Shown: positions 24,901-35,816 of the stretch, piece by piece
How positions within the stretch are numbered: the first letter of the stretch is position 1
Layout of the letters: every line of letters begins with the position of its first letter
Assembly: GCA_008973525.1 (NCBI GenBank)
Contig: WACJ01000189.1
Location: 558,001-622,000 of the forward strand
Direction of reading: 5' to 3'
DNA from: Stenopsyche tienmushanensis
Taxonomy: Eukaryota > Arthropoda > Insecta > Trichoptera > Stenopsychidae
Length of the DNA stretch: 64,000 bases
The notes under the pieces: generated by a model
The model's input: the letters and a program-made list of their open reading frames with translations, nothing else
What the model was told of the DNA's origin: nothing
Databases searched by the model: none
Translations under genes and position numbers: made by a program

Positions 24901-26705
24901 ATTAATACTGTCCAAGGCAATAATTTTATCTGATTGATGAATAGGATTGAAGATTACTACAATTGTTTTTATAGAAGTAATCTACTTTGCATAAACTCTT
25001 TACATATAATTTATTATGGAAGCATCTTTAATAATTGATTATTAAATTATTCAAGCAATTACAGCAGCACACTCAGTGCATTTTAAAATGGATGATATTT
25101 TTATCTAATATAGATGGTGATAATACAAGAATATTTATGTCTCCAATAACAATGATCCATAGCAGCATCGGGGTCAAAAATATGGCTTGGCTCATTATTC
25201 AATTTGTGTAAATTAGCCTACTTTGTGCATCACAAACGCAGATCTCAGACGTTATTACATTCGCAATTGGTCGTATAATAGCCTGAATTTGATTTTATTA
25301 TATTATCAATATGCAAACTTTCATCCTTCATATTATAAATATTTTATACATCTGCTGAAATCATTTATGACCCCAATAAATGAAATGTGATAAAATAGTT
25401 TGTCATTATTAGATAACAAAACAATCAATTCTGAAATGATTTTCAAGATGACCTGATTTATAAAAACTAAAATTGTATCGTTATTGATAAAAACATTTTA
25501 ATTCTGATTTTAATTAAATTACAGCATGTTCCTCGGTAATCTATTTGTATTCATACAATTCCAAGGAAAAACTCACATCGATGTCGGTACCAGACAACTT
25601 GTATGTGGAGTACTGATCGGGTTGGCAATTGTAGGAATAGGATTTCTTGTAACGTTAAGACCAGTCATTCCGCTTGTATCACCAACTGAAATAGTCGGCG
25701 ATACAGAGAAAACAGAAAAGCCTTCTGATCCAAATGGACCCGTAGAAGCGTTGAGAGGTGCTATAAAATTATTCTGCACGAAAGAGATGCTTATATTCAG
25801 TCTTGCATTTTTTTACACAGGTTTGCATTGATCAATATAAATAACACCATTTCTGATCATTTACATATTACAATATATATAAATATGTATTTGTTTAGGT
25901 CTTGAGTTATCCTTCTTCAGCGGTGTTTATAGTTCAAGTATCGGATTTACCACGGAAATGGGTCCAAATGCAAAACAGCTAGTTGGCCTTTCTGGCGTTT
26001 TCATCGGAATTGGTGAAGTTTTAGGTGAGATTTATTTCTTTGATTGATTATATTCAAATGTAAATGTATAAATAAATGCTAATTTTTAATTTGTAGGTGG
26101 TGCGCTATTTGGAATCCTCGGAAATAAAACATCAAGATGGGGTAGAGATCCTATTGTGATCACGGGATACCTCATTCATATTCTGAGCTTTTTCTTGATT
26201 TTCTTAAATCTCCCCAATAATGCACCATTCGGCGATACTGATGAAAAATCATACATCGATCCGTCTCCGTACATTGCCATGTTTTGTAGCTTTTTGTTAG
26301 GATTTGGTGATGCTTGTTACAATACACAAATTTATTCAACACTCGGTGGAAATTTTGCCGATAATAGTACTTCGGCTTTTGCAATTTTCAAGTTTACACA
26401 GGTTTATATCTTTTTTTAATATAAATATTAAAATTATATCATATGAATTTATCAATAAATATCTTTTTGTTATTTTCCAGTCAATTGCAGCAGCTGGATG
26501 CTTCTTCTATTCATCGCACGCCCCGTTAAATGTCCAACTTCTCATTTTAGTCGCGGCTGCTACTATAGGAACGGTCGCATTTTGCTTTGGGGAATGGTTA
26601 TCTAAAAAGAGAATGGTAAAAGAAGCTGCAGTCACAGTATGTGGTGAGGATGCTGTTGTAACAACTCAAAATAACCATAAATATACATCACCATCAGAAG
26701 TTTAA
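3976..26705 (+). CDS. MFSD11: UNC93-like protein MFSD11 (7 coding exons)
   Basis: Predicted multi-pass membrane protein of the UNC-93 branch of the major facilitator superfamily. Coding exons are 3976-4068, 19004-19173, 23540-23716, 25525-25820, 25899-26024, 26097-26401 and 26481-26705. All junctions are GT-AG with consistent phases, giving 463 codons against about 449 in human MFSD11. The start has a good context (CAACGATGG) and the family opening FMFVFTAFQTMGNIE. Further family signatures are GDGYTSLAIIY (exon 2), WTGQGNYLTLNSD and SRNSGVFWA (exon 3), GLELSFFSGVY (exon 5), GLSGVFIGIGE (exon 5), CSFLLGFGDACYNTQ and AFAIFKF (exon 6). About twelve hydrophobic segments are visible. A polar loop at about residues 195-225 divides the halves. 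The substrate is unknown for the family. Introns 1 (14.9 kb) and 2 (4.4 kb) are swollen by transposons, but no exon is broken. Confidence 0.95.
5800..5960. repeat. Dispersed repeat, copy 1 (pair with 38315-38475)
   Basis: The segment with CTTCCTGAATTATTTAA and TCTCCATTTAATAGA recurs in the same orientation at about 38315-38475. About 160 bases align with scattered differences. The ends and the class of the element could not be determined. Confidence 0.6.
6148..6434 (+). mobile_element. piggyBac-like TTAA MITE, copy A
   Basis: TTAA at both ends (6148-6151 and 6431-6434) flanks inverted termini CCCTTTGAGTAATGAG and, reversed, CTTTTTGAGGAGTTCG. TTAA target duplication plus ends starting C-Y-Y-T-T-T-G fit the piggyBac superfamily. 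It encodes nothing. The body shares the motif TATAAATAAATAAACACTGT with the five other copies in the window. The central part is shortened relative to copies C and F. Confidence 0.75.
6766..6802. repeat. Perfect 17-bp hairpin
   Basis: AACGTTCGTATTTTATC at 6766-6782 is followed by the loop TTC and then by its exact reverse complement at 6786-6802. It lies in intron 1 of MFSD11. No flanking target duplication was recognised. Confidence 0.8.
7911..8655. mobile_element. hAT-type MITE, copy 1 (745 bp)
   Basis: Termini TAGGGGATCCAATTCCG and, reversed, TAGGGAATCCAATCCCGG are inverted repeats. The flanking octamers ATCATCAT (7903-7910) and ATCATGAT (8656-8663) match at seven of eight positions, as expected for a hAT insertion. 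It is non-coding. The interior shares long blocks (for example TTAGAGTCGAGGTGTAGTAA) with 14111-14619. Confidence 0.8.
8878..9541 (-). pseudogene. Internally deleted mariner element with intact terminal repeats
   Basis: The ends CGAGGTCTGATCAAAAAATA and their reverse complement are identical over about 25 bases and are flanked by TA on both sides (8876-8877 and 9542-9543). On the minus strand the interior reads as broken mariner transposase. One stretch contains VKSDIKTMLIVFF then EGIVRSEFVPRETTVNSDFY. Another has PSDFWLFPKIKTMLKGKPFD, which is the region after the third catalytic aspartate. Stops, frame changes and a large deletion leave it without activity. The near-identical termini suggest it could once have been mobilised in trans. 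Confidence 0.8.
11580..12420 (+). pseudogene. LINE reverse transcriptase relic (Jockey/CR1-like)
   Basis: Broken plus-strand frames read as non-LTR reverse transcriptase in the right order. First comes YRPISKLCIFTKVFESIIYKK, near 11690-11745 with one base missing. It is followed by NGDVVDVVFTDFRKTFDKPNH at about 11855-11915, which corresponds to the palm motif normally ending DFxKAFDxxxH. A C-terminal block ASRALGFIVRCSKEF then RDRIEAIQKRFLRYISF lies at 12050-12240. Stops and frame shifts are frequent, and the catalytic YADD box was not seen because that part is deleted. It is an old 5'- and internally truncated copy inside MFSD11 intron 1. Confidence 0.75.
12440..13110 (+). pseudogene. Ancient mariner transposase relic
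   Basis: Plus-strand frames with several stops spell degenerate mariner transposase in order. LRAEIESNP and ILELTDKLG come from the helix-turn-helix region. ITTRYEKWVMYSN corresponds to the usual IVTGDExWxxY around the first catalytic aspartate, which is lost here. WDSKGIIYHEVLPYGQTIT and STKRPGVI follow. The second and third catalytic blocks are not recognisable. It is much older than the mariner copies at 8.9 and 20 kb, and no terminal repeats were found. Confidence 0.7.
14111..14619. mobile_element. hAT-type MITE, copy 2 (509 bp)
   Basis: Same family and orientation as 7911-8655. Ends are TAGGGAATCCAATCCCGAG and, reversed, TAGGGAATCCAATTCCGG. The flanking octamers agree at only five of eight positions, so the insertion is old or the copy has moved by rearrangement. 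Internal blocks such as CTGCAGATGAATATTTATAT and GGAAAGGTTAATATAACAAT are shared with copy 1. Confidence 0.75.
14861..15031 (+). mobile_element. piggyBac-like TTAA MITE, copy B (truncated)
   Basis: The right half of the family is present, from GTATGAAGCTTGTATATAAA to the terminus CTCCTCAAAAAGTTAA with TTAA at 15028-15031. The CCCTTTGAGTAG end is missing. A TTAACCCC at 14839 may be coincidence. Confidence 0.6.
20048..20959 (-). mobile_element. mariner (DD34D) element, 5'-deleted
   Basis: The left terminus (GGTGTTCCATAAGTTTCTTTCG, about 20052-20073) is matched, inverted and imperfectly, at 20933-20958 (GTCCCATAAGTTACTTTCG on the minus strand). The left end is preceded by TA at 20046-20047. The right end is not followed by TA. 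The terminal repeat sits directly next to the middle of the DNA-binding domain, so about 70 N-terminal residues of the usual 345-residue transposase are missing. The coding part is described in the overlapping entry. Confidence 0.8.
20121..20929 (-). pseudogene. mariner transposase, N-terminally truncated and frameshifted
   Basis: Transposase that would cut and paste DNA at TA sites. The first part (from the ATG at 20929) has EENPRYTVREIANKL, the helix-turn-helix region. It runs to LLLRR and a stop at 20696-20698. The second part (20699-20121) is in another frame and carries the catalytic triad blocks VTGDESWI, HHDNARPHVS and PPYSPDIVLSDYYLF, so all three aspartates remain. It ends with the family's LPERWRKVIEQNGSYI. 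One missing T in a T-run near 20700 explains the frame change. Loss of the first DNA-binding helices and the frameshift make it inactive, but it is young compared with the other mariner relics. Confidence 0.9.
21952..22015 (+). repeat. tRNA-like sequence, probable SINE head
   Basis: The sequence reads like a decayed tRNA. It has a box-A-like TTTAGCGGTTGG, a box B GGTTCAAATC in a perfect five-pair T-arm (TCCTG/CAGGA), and CTCTCGT at the start. The acceptor stem does not close and the anticodon arm is poor, so it is not a functional tRNA gene. A tRNA-derived SINE fragment is the likeliest reading. Confidence 0.35.
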
Positions 26706-27286
26706 GTTACACAATAAGATTGTTCACAGAGCAACATATTCACTTTGAATATTTGTAATTTAAATACAAATCGAATAATAATTTATTGTAAATAAGGATC
26801 TAAGTTATTTTATACAGTTAAATGTATGCTCAAATGGATTAACAACAACAAAACTACATTTAACTTACTGTGATCACTTATCAGATATTTTTGAGTGCTT
26901 CTTATAACGACGATTAAAACAGGATGCAGAAATCGTTTGGAGTAAGATAGAATTGTATTATATAATTATATATTGTTCCTTGCAATATAGTATTTATTGT
27001 TTGTTAAGTATTATTGCATTTGTTAAAATTTATAGTAAAAAAGTTATATAAAAATGAAAGTATTAGCAAAGGTTTGTTTTCACAGTTAAGAAACTGCTCA
27101 TGAAAATATTATACAATTGCATGCTTAGAACTCTTTTGTGAAGCATGACATACTAAGTATATTTACTTGTATTACAGAGCTGGAACCCTTTTAATTTTAT
27201 CGACCATGGAGTACCGATATTCATATTTTATATGAAGATGGAAGTTAGGAAAAAATAACTTCCGATAGATCATTATGAAGCAGTCT

Positions 27287-27292
27287 AATAAA
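27287..27292 (+). other. Candidate MFSD11 polyadenylation signal
   Basis: This is the first canonical AATAAA after the MFSD11 stop, 582 bases downstream. A later cluster near 28620 (AAATAAAT) is an alternative. Confidence 0.35.
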
Positions 27293-28912
27293 AACATTCA
27301 GAAGAATTAAAATACAATGCATAGATTACTTTTGATTTTATTGGTAACATTCAAAAAGAGTAATCGATTATCTATAATTTATTATTATTTAAAGATTCGC
27401 CCATCAGCAATCTTTTTACATACTAGTTTTGGTTTAAAATAAATAATTGTCTTGGGGACCAATGGTATTTAAAATAATATTGCTGATTTATAAAAAGGTA
27501 CATCTTAAATCAAGAAACGCAGGGATTAATATTAGATATTGATTTAAGTCTGGCTGCTTGTACTTATTGTGTGGCTAATTGTACTTAAGACTGATAAATG
27601 AATGATACCATTTGGTAAAGACTGAAAAGTGAACAACTCGAATAGTGTTGAGCCACACTTATAAAATCAGTAATGCAACTAGAACATGGCAGACAACTGC
27701 GATAAAAATGTATATATGGTGTAAACTCATTTAAAACCACTACTGTCACAACTATATTACACATTACCGATAAATCAGTGATTGTTATAGATATATTTCT
27801 TCATATGTTTAATAACAATATTGTAAATAGTCGGCTTACTAATATATTTAAATTTATCCATTGCTTTAATACATCATACAATATATAATCAGATAAAAAT
27901 ATATTTAAATACATTTCATATTAGTCGCCTGATTTCAATTCATATTAAATACAATTTAACAGTCAATATGGGTATATTTTGCTACATGATTAAATTATTG
28001 GACTGGTATCCAGTCTGTTGAACAAATACTTTTTCCAAAATTCTTATTATAAATAAGCTTAATGATATATGTTTAATTATTTATTTCCACAGGGTTAACG
28101 CATGCTCGACAGATATTAAGAATCTGTAAATGTACAGGTATCTTTCCAAAATTGTTTATAATCTTATTGTGTCTTATTACCCTATTATACATACTAGTCA
28201 CTACTCAAAAATTCTTTTAGCGTCGTAAATGTGTTAACAGATGGTATTCGATATCTTTTTCTTTTGCATTAAAATGTAAAATAAGTTTTACGACTTCATA
28301 TAATGAATGCTTACTTTTTTAAAAAAAAAATTCCATACTAAAATGTGATAAGACGTATTCATATAATTATATTTGTATTATAATAGTTTTAATCGAGTCA
28401 ATTATGATCAATAACTCCTCTTTTAGGTCATAAGACTTTAAATATAAATTTTGATATGTTTATAAAACATCCATTAAAGTAGTTCAATCATCAATTATTA
28501 ACTATTGTAAAAACCAGTTGAATAATTCTTTGATGTATATGTATTTTTCAACAACTGTGTATATATTATATTATGATTCCAAAATATGTGATCGTTCATT
28601 GTAAATTTGTTTTTGAATTAAATAAATCATCCTTAATTTAAATAGCGTATTTTGGTGTAACTTCCTATACAAATTACAACATTTAACTTACAATCCTGAT
28701 AAAAATTGCATTAATACTAACAAGGTTCATAAACATGCGTACAAAGACAATGGCATTATTATTTTATCAATAAAATATACAAGTCCCTAACTATTGTGTT
28801 TGGTTTTTCCTTAATATCAAAATGCCTTAGACGTCGTATTCTCATATAGGGTTGTGTGAGTTTCCTAGGAAGACCACCTAAATAGCATTGTTATACATAG
28901 AAATTTTCGTGT

Positions 28913-29108
28913 TTAACCCTTTGCACTCCGAACCATCCTGAATATTACCTACCAACTACTCATCGCCACTTTGCTGTAGTTGTGCTGGAATAAGTTGACT
29001 TCTCCGTAATCACTAATAAACTCTAATGTCCCACGAGATGGGACATCCGAGTGATATGTTAGATTTATGATGTCCCCTGAGAAGGGACAACGGAGTGCAA
29101 AGGGTTAA
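28913..29108. mobile_element. Second TTAA MITE family, 196 bp
   Basis: TTAA at each end (28913-28916, 29105-29108) encloses perfect inverted termini CCCTTTGCACTCCG and CGGAGTGCAAAGGG. Two internal palindromic motifs, ATGTCCCACGAGATGGGACAT and a related TGTCCCCTGAGAAGGGACA, lie near the right end. The structure fits a piggyBac-type MITE. The body is unrelated to the CCCTTTGAGTAG family, although the outer seven bases are the same. Confidence 0.8.
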
Positions 29109-30381
29109 ATATAATGCTTGTGTTTATAGTTGAAAAAGTTAATTATCTCCTTCGGATAATTTATGCTTCCTTGATCCCGGCTCATTTTTATGTTTTTAAT
29201 TTTCAATGCTTTCTTTCTAGATTCAAAAAATATATATCATTATAAAAATACATCTATCTACCCATTGTATGTGCAAATTGATTGCAACACTTCTAATAAT
29301 AGACCATAAGGAATATCAGAGTAATTGATTGTAGAAGTTCAACGTTAACAACAAATTAATGCAATTGTTATTATGCATTTTGCATCAATCTCAATACAGA
29401 GATTTGTGCCAGAAATTAAATATTAATAATATTCAATCTTAGTCAAATGTAGTTGTAATTTATATTTTATGTTTGAGACATCTCCTCATTTGTTAGCGCG
29501 AAATCTAAACTATGAATCTTGATTGGGATTATATCTTTATGTATAAAACAAAACCAGGCATCTCGTCTCCATTTATTTAAATTAAACCAAATTAATTAAA
29601 CGCATGAATTTATCTGAATAAATTAGTCTTCTTGTTATAGTTATATTCAATAAATAGCACAATTTAACATACTTATGGAGATATCTAATATTTAAACGAT
29701 GCAAAAATCATGTAAATACTCTCACGCTGAAACTTCTTAGTTCTAGAAAAAGTTGATTTTATGCATTACTCTTTTCTAGTTTGTTAACGCAAATCATTAG
29801 CTTATTGTATTAGTATATAATAAAATAGGATTGATACTGCATTTTGAAAAAAATGTAATTAAATCGCAACCATAAGGATTTTAATTATAAAAATGTTAAC
29901 TAAAATTTTAAATAAGAAATAGCTTGAATGCATTTTTTTCAAGTATTTTCATATAAATAACATTCAAGCACTCAATTTTGGAATTTTCCAATTATCATTA
30001 ATATTACAATACAATAAACTAATGCCAATGCTATGATTGAATTATAAATCCAGAAATCAAAATTTCTTCATTTTAACAGTTTTAAAATATATTTAAACCT
30101 TAGTAAAGATGGTATAAAAGCATGAAAAATTAAATATACATTTTCAATATTACATAATTAGTAAATTATTATTGCATTCTTATTTTACACATAGCACTTA
30201 TTTAGAATTTAATGCGCTTGTACATAATACGTATGCACATTTTCGGAAGGGTTAAATTAGTCAAAAATCACAAAATAAACACAAAATTTGCTGACTGACA
30301 AAATTTGAGCTCAAAATATATTAATTATTTTAACAAATTTTCTAGGAAACACTTTTAATTCATTACACACAAATTAGTGTT

Positions 30382-33300
30382 CTATATCACCTCAGAATGA
30401 TGTTGAGATACATACATTTGAAGTCGAGGAAGTTTGTTATACAGCCTTGGTGATGGAGGAACATCGATTATTTTATCCTTACACGTTAGTTCTTTTTTTT
30501 CTGATGGCTTCGATTCAGGTCCTGTACTTCAGGTACGCTGTAAGCATGTGCTCTTTCTAATAAAGTTTCACCATTAGAATTAACACTATTTTGAATATCA
30601 CTTGAAACAACTAACACTTCGAGAGAGCGGTTTTTTTCGTGGTGTGCCTTTAAAAGCTCTAGAACGAAAAATAGTTGGTTTTTCTGGAATTGCAGGTTTG
30701 CTACCAGATAATGAAACTCCTGTAGTAGATAGTGTCTCCGCATCGTTAATACTGGAAGATGATACCGATTCTGATTTAAATGACGATGGAATAATAGTTC
30801 TAGGGGCTGCAACAGGTCGTTCTTTTGGTATATTAAAAACTGATTCAGTCTTCCGTCTGTCTTGTTTAAATGGCACAGTAACTGATTTAATACTACTGGA
30901 ATTCTTTTGTGTTGAAGCTTGTGCTATCTGGAGCAACTACCGAGTTGGTGACTGTGTATTGAGCTACAATAGATTGCACATAGTTGACAGTTGGAGTATT
31001 TTCTGCTCCGGATTTTTTGCTTTTTAATGTTTCCATTTCATGTTCAAGACTGTTTCTTCTATCTGGTGAAAATATTTCATTGAGTTTATCCCTACTTGTG
31101 CTTATATTTGTCCCAAGGTTATTTACTTGCTTATTATTGCACGTCTCTCGATTGGTAATTTGAGCCGCTGAAGTTGGTGCTATAGTCTTTAATACTCTAG
31201 GACGAGGTGGTTTATCAGGTTTACCTGATTGAACTTTATTTTTAATATTTGTATTCGAATCATTGTTTTGTTGAGGTGAATTATTTGAAGAAATATCTGT
31301 TGAGGAATTTTGATCTTTATTTTTATCTGGATGTGCAAAATTTGGAGGCAGAGGTGCTACTGGCTTATTTTTACTTCTTATTCCAGACTTACGAATACTC
31401 TGACGAGGATTAAAATTATCTGAAGGTGAACTATTCGATGGCGTTCGTTTGATTTCATTATCCACATGAATATTGTTAATATCACGACTATTACGTTGAG
31501 AATCACTTGGTTTTTCGACAACAGAATTTGTTTCCCAAGGGTCATAAAATTGAAAAGTGTTTCCATTAGAAGGGGAATATTCGTACATATATTTATAAAT
31601 ATCATAATCTTCTTTCGGCGAATCTATTGAAGGACTTGAACTTTGATCGTATATATTAGGATTCAATTCATCTTCACAAAAATCAGGAAATAGTTCTTCC
31701 TTGGTAAACGTAACATAAAAATTCAAATCATTTTCGAAAAACCAATCAGCATATTTTATCAATAACTCTACTACAGAATTAATAGTATAAGTGTCTCTCG
31801 TGGTAATTTCTTCATCGCTAGATTTTAATAAATTTGGTGCCACAACAACAGCAATATTCGATGCAGTCATTTTATTAGAATATTGGTATTTAGTTAGCAA
31901 CGACAAAAAATTTACAATATAACGAAGATTATTCATATTAGCCTCTGGTAATTGATGTATAACCTTCCAAAGGCTATACAAACGACTTTCATCAGTACTG
32001 TTTTCATTTATTGCAGATATGAATGCATCATATAGTCTATATGTAAGTAACGGATCTGGTAGTTCTCGTAAATATAATTTGAATACCCCAGCAATAACAT
32101 GAACATTCCTATATTCAGCTGGAAGTGGTATTTTAAATGCTCCAGAATTTAACGATGATTTCATGCGTTTCATTCGAACTGAATCTGCAATTTTTCAAAA
32201 AAATATGAAAATAAATCAACCATGTTTTCATGTCTTAATTGCAATTTGATACTTCACTACATTATCTACAAAAAAATATGATATCAATGCGTATATGAAA
32301 TCCAAAAAAATAGGTACATATATTTTACCTGCAGTAACACGTAATAGGCCTTCTGCTGACATTCCCAATTCATAAAGTGCACAAATACAAACTTCTATAG
32401 GATAAGCAATTGTTCGATTTGTTACACGCAAATGCTCATTAAGTGAAAATCCAAACACTGGTGTAATTGGACTATCGTCTATAAAAAATATTTTTTTAAG
32501 TATTTTATTCTTACAAATTTTGAAAAGAATCATCAATCATAAAATACAAGATAGCTTACTTATGTGGTTTTCTAAAGCGGGAATAACATTTGTTAGTATG
32601 TGTAATGAACTTTCATGATATGTTTTCTGCAATTTAAGATACTGCAGCATTTTATTTGCAAAGCACATTTCTTTCGATAGCAAAGAAAATATTTCTGTAG
32701 CTAATTTATCTTTTGCCCGATTTACCAGAATATCTGCTTTTTCTAATTTTTCTTTAGCCTCGTCTACTTTTGCCATTTCAAAATCTGGATTTTGCTCTTT
32801 TTGCTTTAGCATGCTCTGAAATTAAACTAGATATTATAAATCGTGAATATATTTCAAAACTTATGCAACTATTTAATATGCAGTAGTCATTAAAGCCAAT
32901 GAATCTTGATGATACCTAATGTGACACTGTAAATATTTTCTATAATTTACTTATTTGGTGCAACATAAATGGTTTAAGACTCTTAATTATTGAATGTGAA
33001 AAGGACATGGAATGGCGAATAGATGGATGCGAAACATAGAAAATTACCTCAAAATCCTTCCATAAAGTACAATCAACACAGAGAGTGATGGAAATAAGTA
33101 CGCTGGATATACCAAAGAAAAGCTACAAAAAAAGCGAACACATTCGATAGCAAATGCATACACAAGATATTATCCTTATAATAAGATAATTAAAATGGAA
33201 TTGGGTAGGATACATTGTAAAAATAAGCGATGAAAGATGTACAAAATATAAAAGGCTTGGAAAAACATTAATTAACTACTAGTATTAGAAATTACTTAAT

Positions 33301-35816
33301 TTATACTTATTGTATTCCATATTGTTTAAAAATTACCTAACTGGCAATATGAATCTCTGAAAAAACCAAGACAACCCATTCTCGACTTCGCTTGAGTGTA
33401 GTGCACAAGGATGAGGATACATCCCTATTTGGAGTAGAATAGAATTCAAGATATTCCCTAGTAAAGAGGGATTGAATTCTATGTACTCCAAAAATATATT
33501 TTTAGTTAAATCAACACGGTCGCCTTAAATAGTTTCCCACTATCTTTCGAGGGAAACTTCTCAGTCTTTAAAAAAAACCACACTCGAATATATGGTAATG
33601 CTAAAATAATGTTTTTTGATGGCAAATAAGACGACTTCTATTCCTTCAAAAAGGTCAGTAAATTCAGATTAATTTCCAAATATTCTATCGAAGTTCAAAA
33701 TTTAATTAGTCCACATATTATTTTGCATCAAACTTTCCACGGCTTAACGACATTTTTGACTTAAAATAATCAAATGAAAAAATAATGGAAACATACACAA
33801 GAAGCAGCCAAACTGAAGATAAAATCTGTTCTCGCCTTAATATCAATTGATAAAGCAATAATGTTAAATTGATTTTAATAAATACATGATGCAGTTTGTG
33901 AAAAAATTTGCAATTTTCTATAGCATCCCCTGATCAACAAATCACCGCACGCCACCCACAAAAATAAATATGTATTTTTAATCTTACCAAATACTTGTTA
34001 TTAACATTATCTCTGTCTTTCAGTACTTCGAAATAATGTTTTTTTGCTTTATTAATATTAGGAATATCATTTTCAATAATCGCATTAAAAGGGCTATAAA
34101 TCAAACTTTCAACCTTTGAATTGTGTTCGACAATTTCATTGGCCAAGTTAACTTCAGTATTCCCTAATAACAAAAAAAATCATAATAAGACACCTTTGAC
34201 CCTTTGAGTAGTAAGCTAATCATCAAAATCTTAAATGCTATATGTCCGCCACTTATCGTCATACAAATCCACTTATTTGTCAGAACCGTCGCAGCGTGTA
34301 TGAAGCTTGTACATAAATAAATAAACACTGTCGATAGTACATAATATTCGGTCATTTCTTCAAATGAACATAAACAATATACTTGAAATTGATTCATTAT
34401 ATTATTCACACATCATTATTAGTCGATAAATTTGGGTTAACGATCTATACAATCGTGCAATGTACGCAGGAAGCTCTTCGTCTCTGTCTCCCATGCACAG
34501 TTACCGAACTGCGCTACATTTTATCCGTCTCTGTCTCTCTCCAAACTTATAGTACAAGAGTGTTCTATCTGAATCACTGGAATTCGTTCGCAAATAAGTG
34601 ACCATACTACCATAAAAGTTAACAAATGGATCTAAGAATAGGACGTTTGAAAGGACTCGGAATAACCGAACTAAAAAATATTTGATAACTGGTTTAATTT
34701 TCGTAAGGAACAAACGATGATTTCGTCTTTCAAAAATATTCAGACGGTTTCTTTGTTCGGCCATAATATGATTAAAAACACAAAACGCCTTATTCTATAA
34801 GATATAAGAAAGGGATTGCTGTGAATTAATTGAATATAATTTTCCATATATTCTGTTATAATCACATTCAAATTGGGTGCAAATACTGTTGCTGTTTTAG
34901 CAACTTTAAATTTCACAATTAAAAGAAGGAATAACCCTAATGAACTCGATCCTTTCATGGATCTAGGCATCCCGAACTGCCAGTCTTCCTTATGATTCAT
35001 GAAATACTTTAAAATAATTTTAAATATAAAATAATCTTACCGCATATGAGAAGAATATCTTTAAATAAACAATCATCTTCTATAGTTTTTGGATCTTGTA
35101 ATGATGATCCAAGTATATATTCATGAAGTTTTTTGAGACTTTTTTCTGGTGCGTTTTTTTGCGCCAATTTTTTACAAATCAGTCGTACAGCATTTTTCAA
35201 TTGTTCTACTTTACGCTCAGAAGCTGTAATATCTTCAGGTTCAGGCATGCCATACCTACGTTGAAGATTTTTTTTAAAATTAACCAAATATCAAATAATG
35301 TGTATATAAACAAGTGTTGTTGAATGAAAAGATAAATATAAATGTAAAATATAAATAAGTACTATAATGTTTTTTTGAAAAGCTCAACTTATAAATAGGA
35401 ATGAGACAGAAATATGCATGACACTTTTTGCATTAGGCATATTTTGACTCATGTATTGCTATTTGTTATATTAACCCTTTAAGTTCCGATCGAGAAAACA
35501 GATAGAATTCTATCGCGATGTGAATAATAAGGGTCAATCGCGTACACGACGATATATCGACGTTGGCACTTTTCGCAAGTGTTGCCAACGACGATATTTC
35601 GACGTCCACGGAGGATTTTTGTGATATGGTAATATATTATGGTGGCTGAATAAATACATTCACATGAGTAAAATATTGACATTGCTATTCGATCACCGCG
35701 AATAGTATTCAATAAAAGATAGATAAACTCTTATCATATATTGATATTAAAGATAAATAAACTTACGTAGGAAGCGTCTGATCAGCGGATTGTTTTCCTC
35801 GCCATAATCGCTTCAT
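30382..35816 (-). CDS. RhoGAP92B: BAR-RhoGAP protein, RICH/Nadrin family (6 coding exons, tail frame-disrupted)
   Basis: Activates GTP hydrolysis by Rho-type GTPases at curved membranes or junctions (family role). Coding exons on the minus strand are 35816-35767, 35255-35041, 34163-33988, 32815-32560, 32478-32329 and 32184-30382. The phases agree at every junction, for about 880 codons (human ARHGAP17: 881). Residues 1-230 form the BAR domain, with IPNINKAKKHYFEVL and SKEMCFANKMLQYLK as recognisable blocks. The GAP domain spans about 235-430. It has arginine finger GLLRVTA (R near 279), YLRELPDPLLTYRLYDAF, and NKMTASNIAVVVAPNLL. The tail is rich in S, P and K with SH3-type KPxxPLPP and PEKP motifs. 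It changes frame between 30940 and 30896, near 30630, and near 30495; the last two sit in A-runs. Exon 1 departs from the family consensus at several positions. Confidence 0.88.
33040..33270 (+). pseudogene. RTE-type LINE fragment (3' end of reverse transcriptase ORF)
   Basis: A plus-strand frame with two stops reads TQRVMEISTLDIPKKSYKKS, then DIILIIR, then LKWNWVGYIVKISDERCTK. This is the C-terminal signature of RTE-like LINE proteins, usually TQRAMER-LGI- and KLKWxWAGHIAR-D-RW. It lies inside a RhoGAP intron, antisense to the gene. Confidence 0.75.
33500..33590. repeat. Dispersed repeat fragment, pair with 36715-36795
   Basis: A phrase of the form GGTTTCCACTRTCTTYCGA, followed by CTCAGWCTTTA and CCACACTC, recurs at 36730-36795. 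No ends were recognised. Confidence 0.45.
34196..34622 (+). mobile_element. piggyBac-like TTAA MITE, copy C (full length)
   Basis: The left end is TTGA (decayed TTAA) followed by CCCTTTGAGTAGTAAGCTAA. The right end is a diverged ACCATAAAAGTTAA with TTAA at 34619-34622. At 427 bp it is one of the longest uninterrupted copies, inserted in the second intron of the RhoGAP gene. The interior includes GTCCGCCACTTATCGTC and CGTCTCTGTCTCTCTCC, which also occur in copies D, E and F. Confidence 0.75.
35471..35640. mobile_element. Possible single end of a TTAA element
   Basis: TTAACCCTTTAAGTTCCG at 35471 looks like a piggyBac-type terminus. It is followed by a hairpin, CGTTGGCACTT/AAGTGTTGCCAACG, at about 35561-35589. 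No second end was found before the RhoGAP exon 1 block, so it is either truncated or coincidental. Confidence 0.35.

Larger units (their letters stand above)
26706..30381. other. Convergent intergenic region between MFSD11 and RhoGAP
   Basis: The 3' ends of the two genes face each other across 3.7 kb of AT-rich sequence. It holds the MFSD11 3' UTR with an AATAAA, a TTAA MITE (28913-29108), and otherwise no recognisable feature. No canonical AATAAA was found on the minus strand within about 800 bases of the RhoGAP stop, only ATTAAA variants. Confidence 0.6.
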
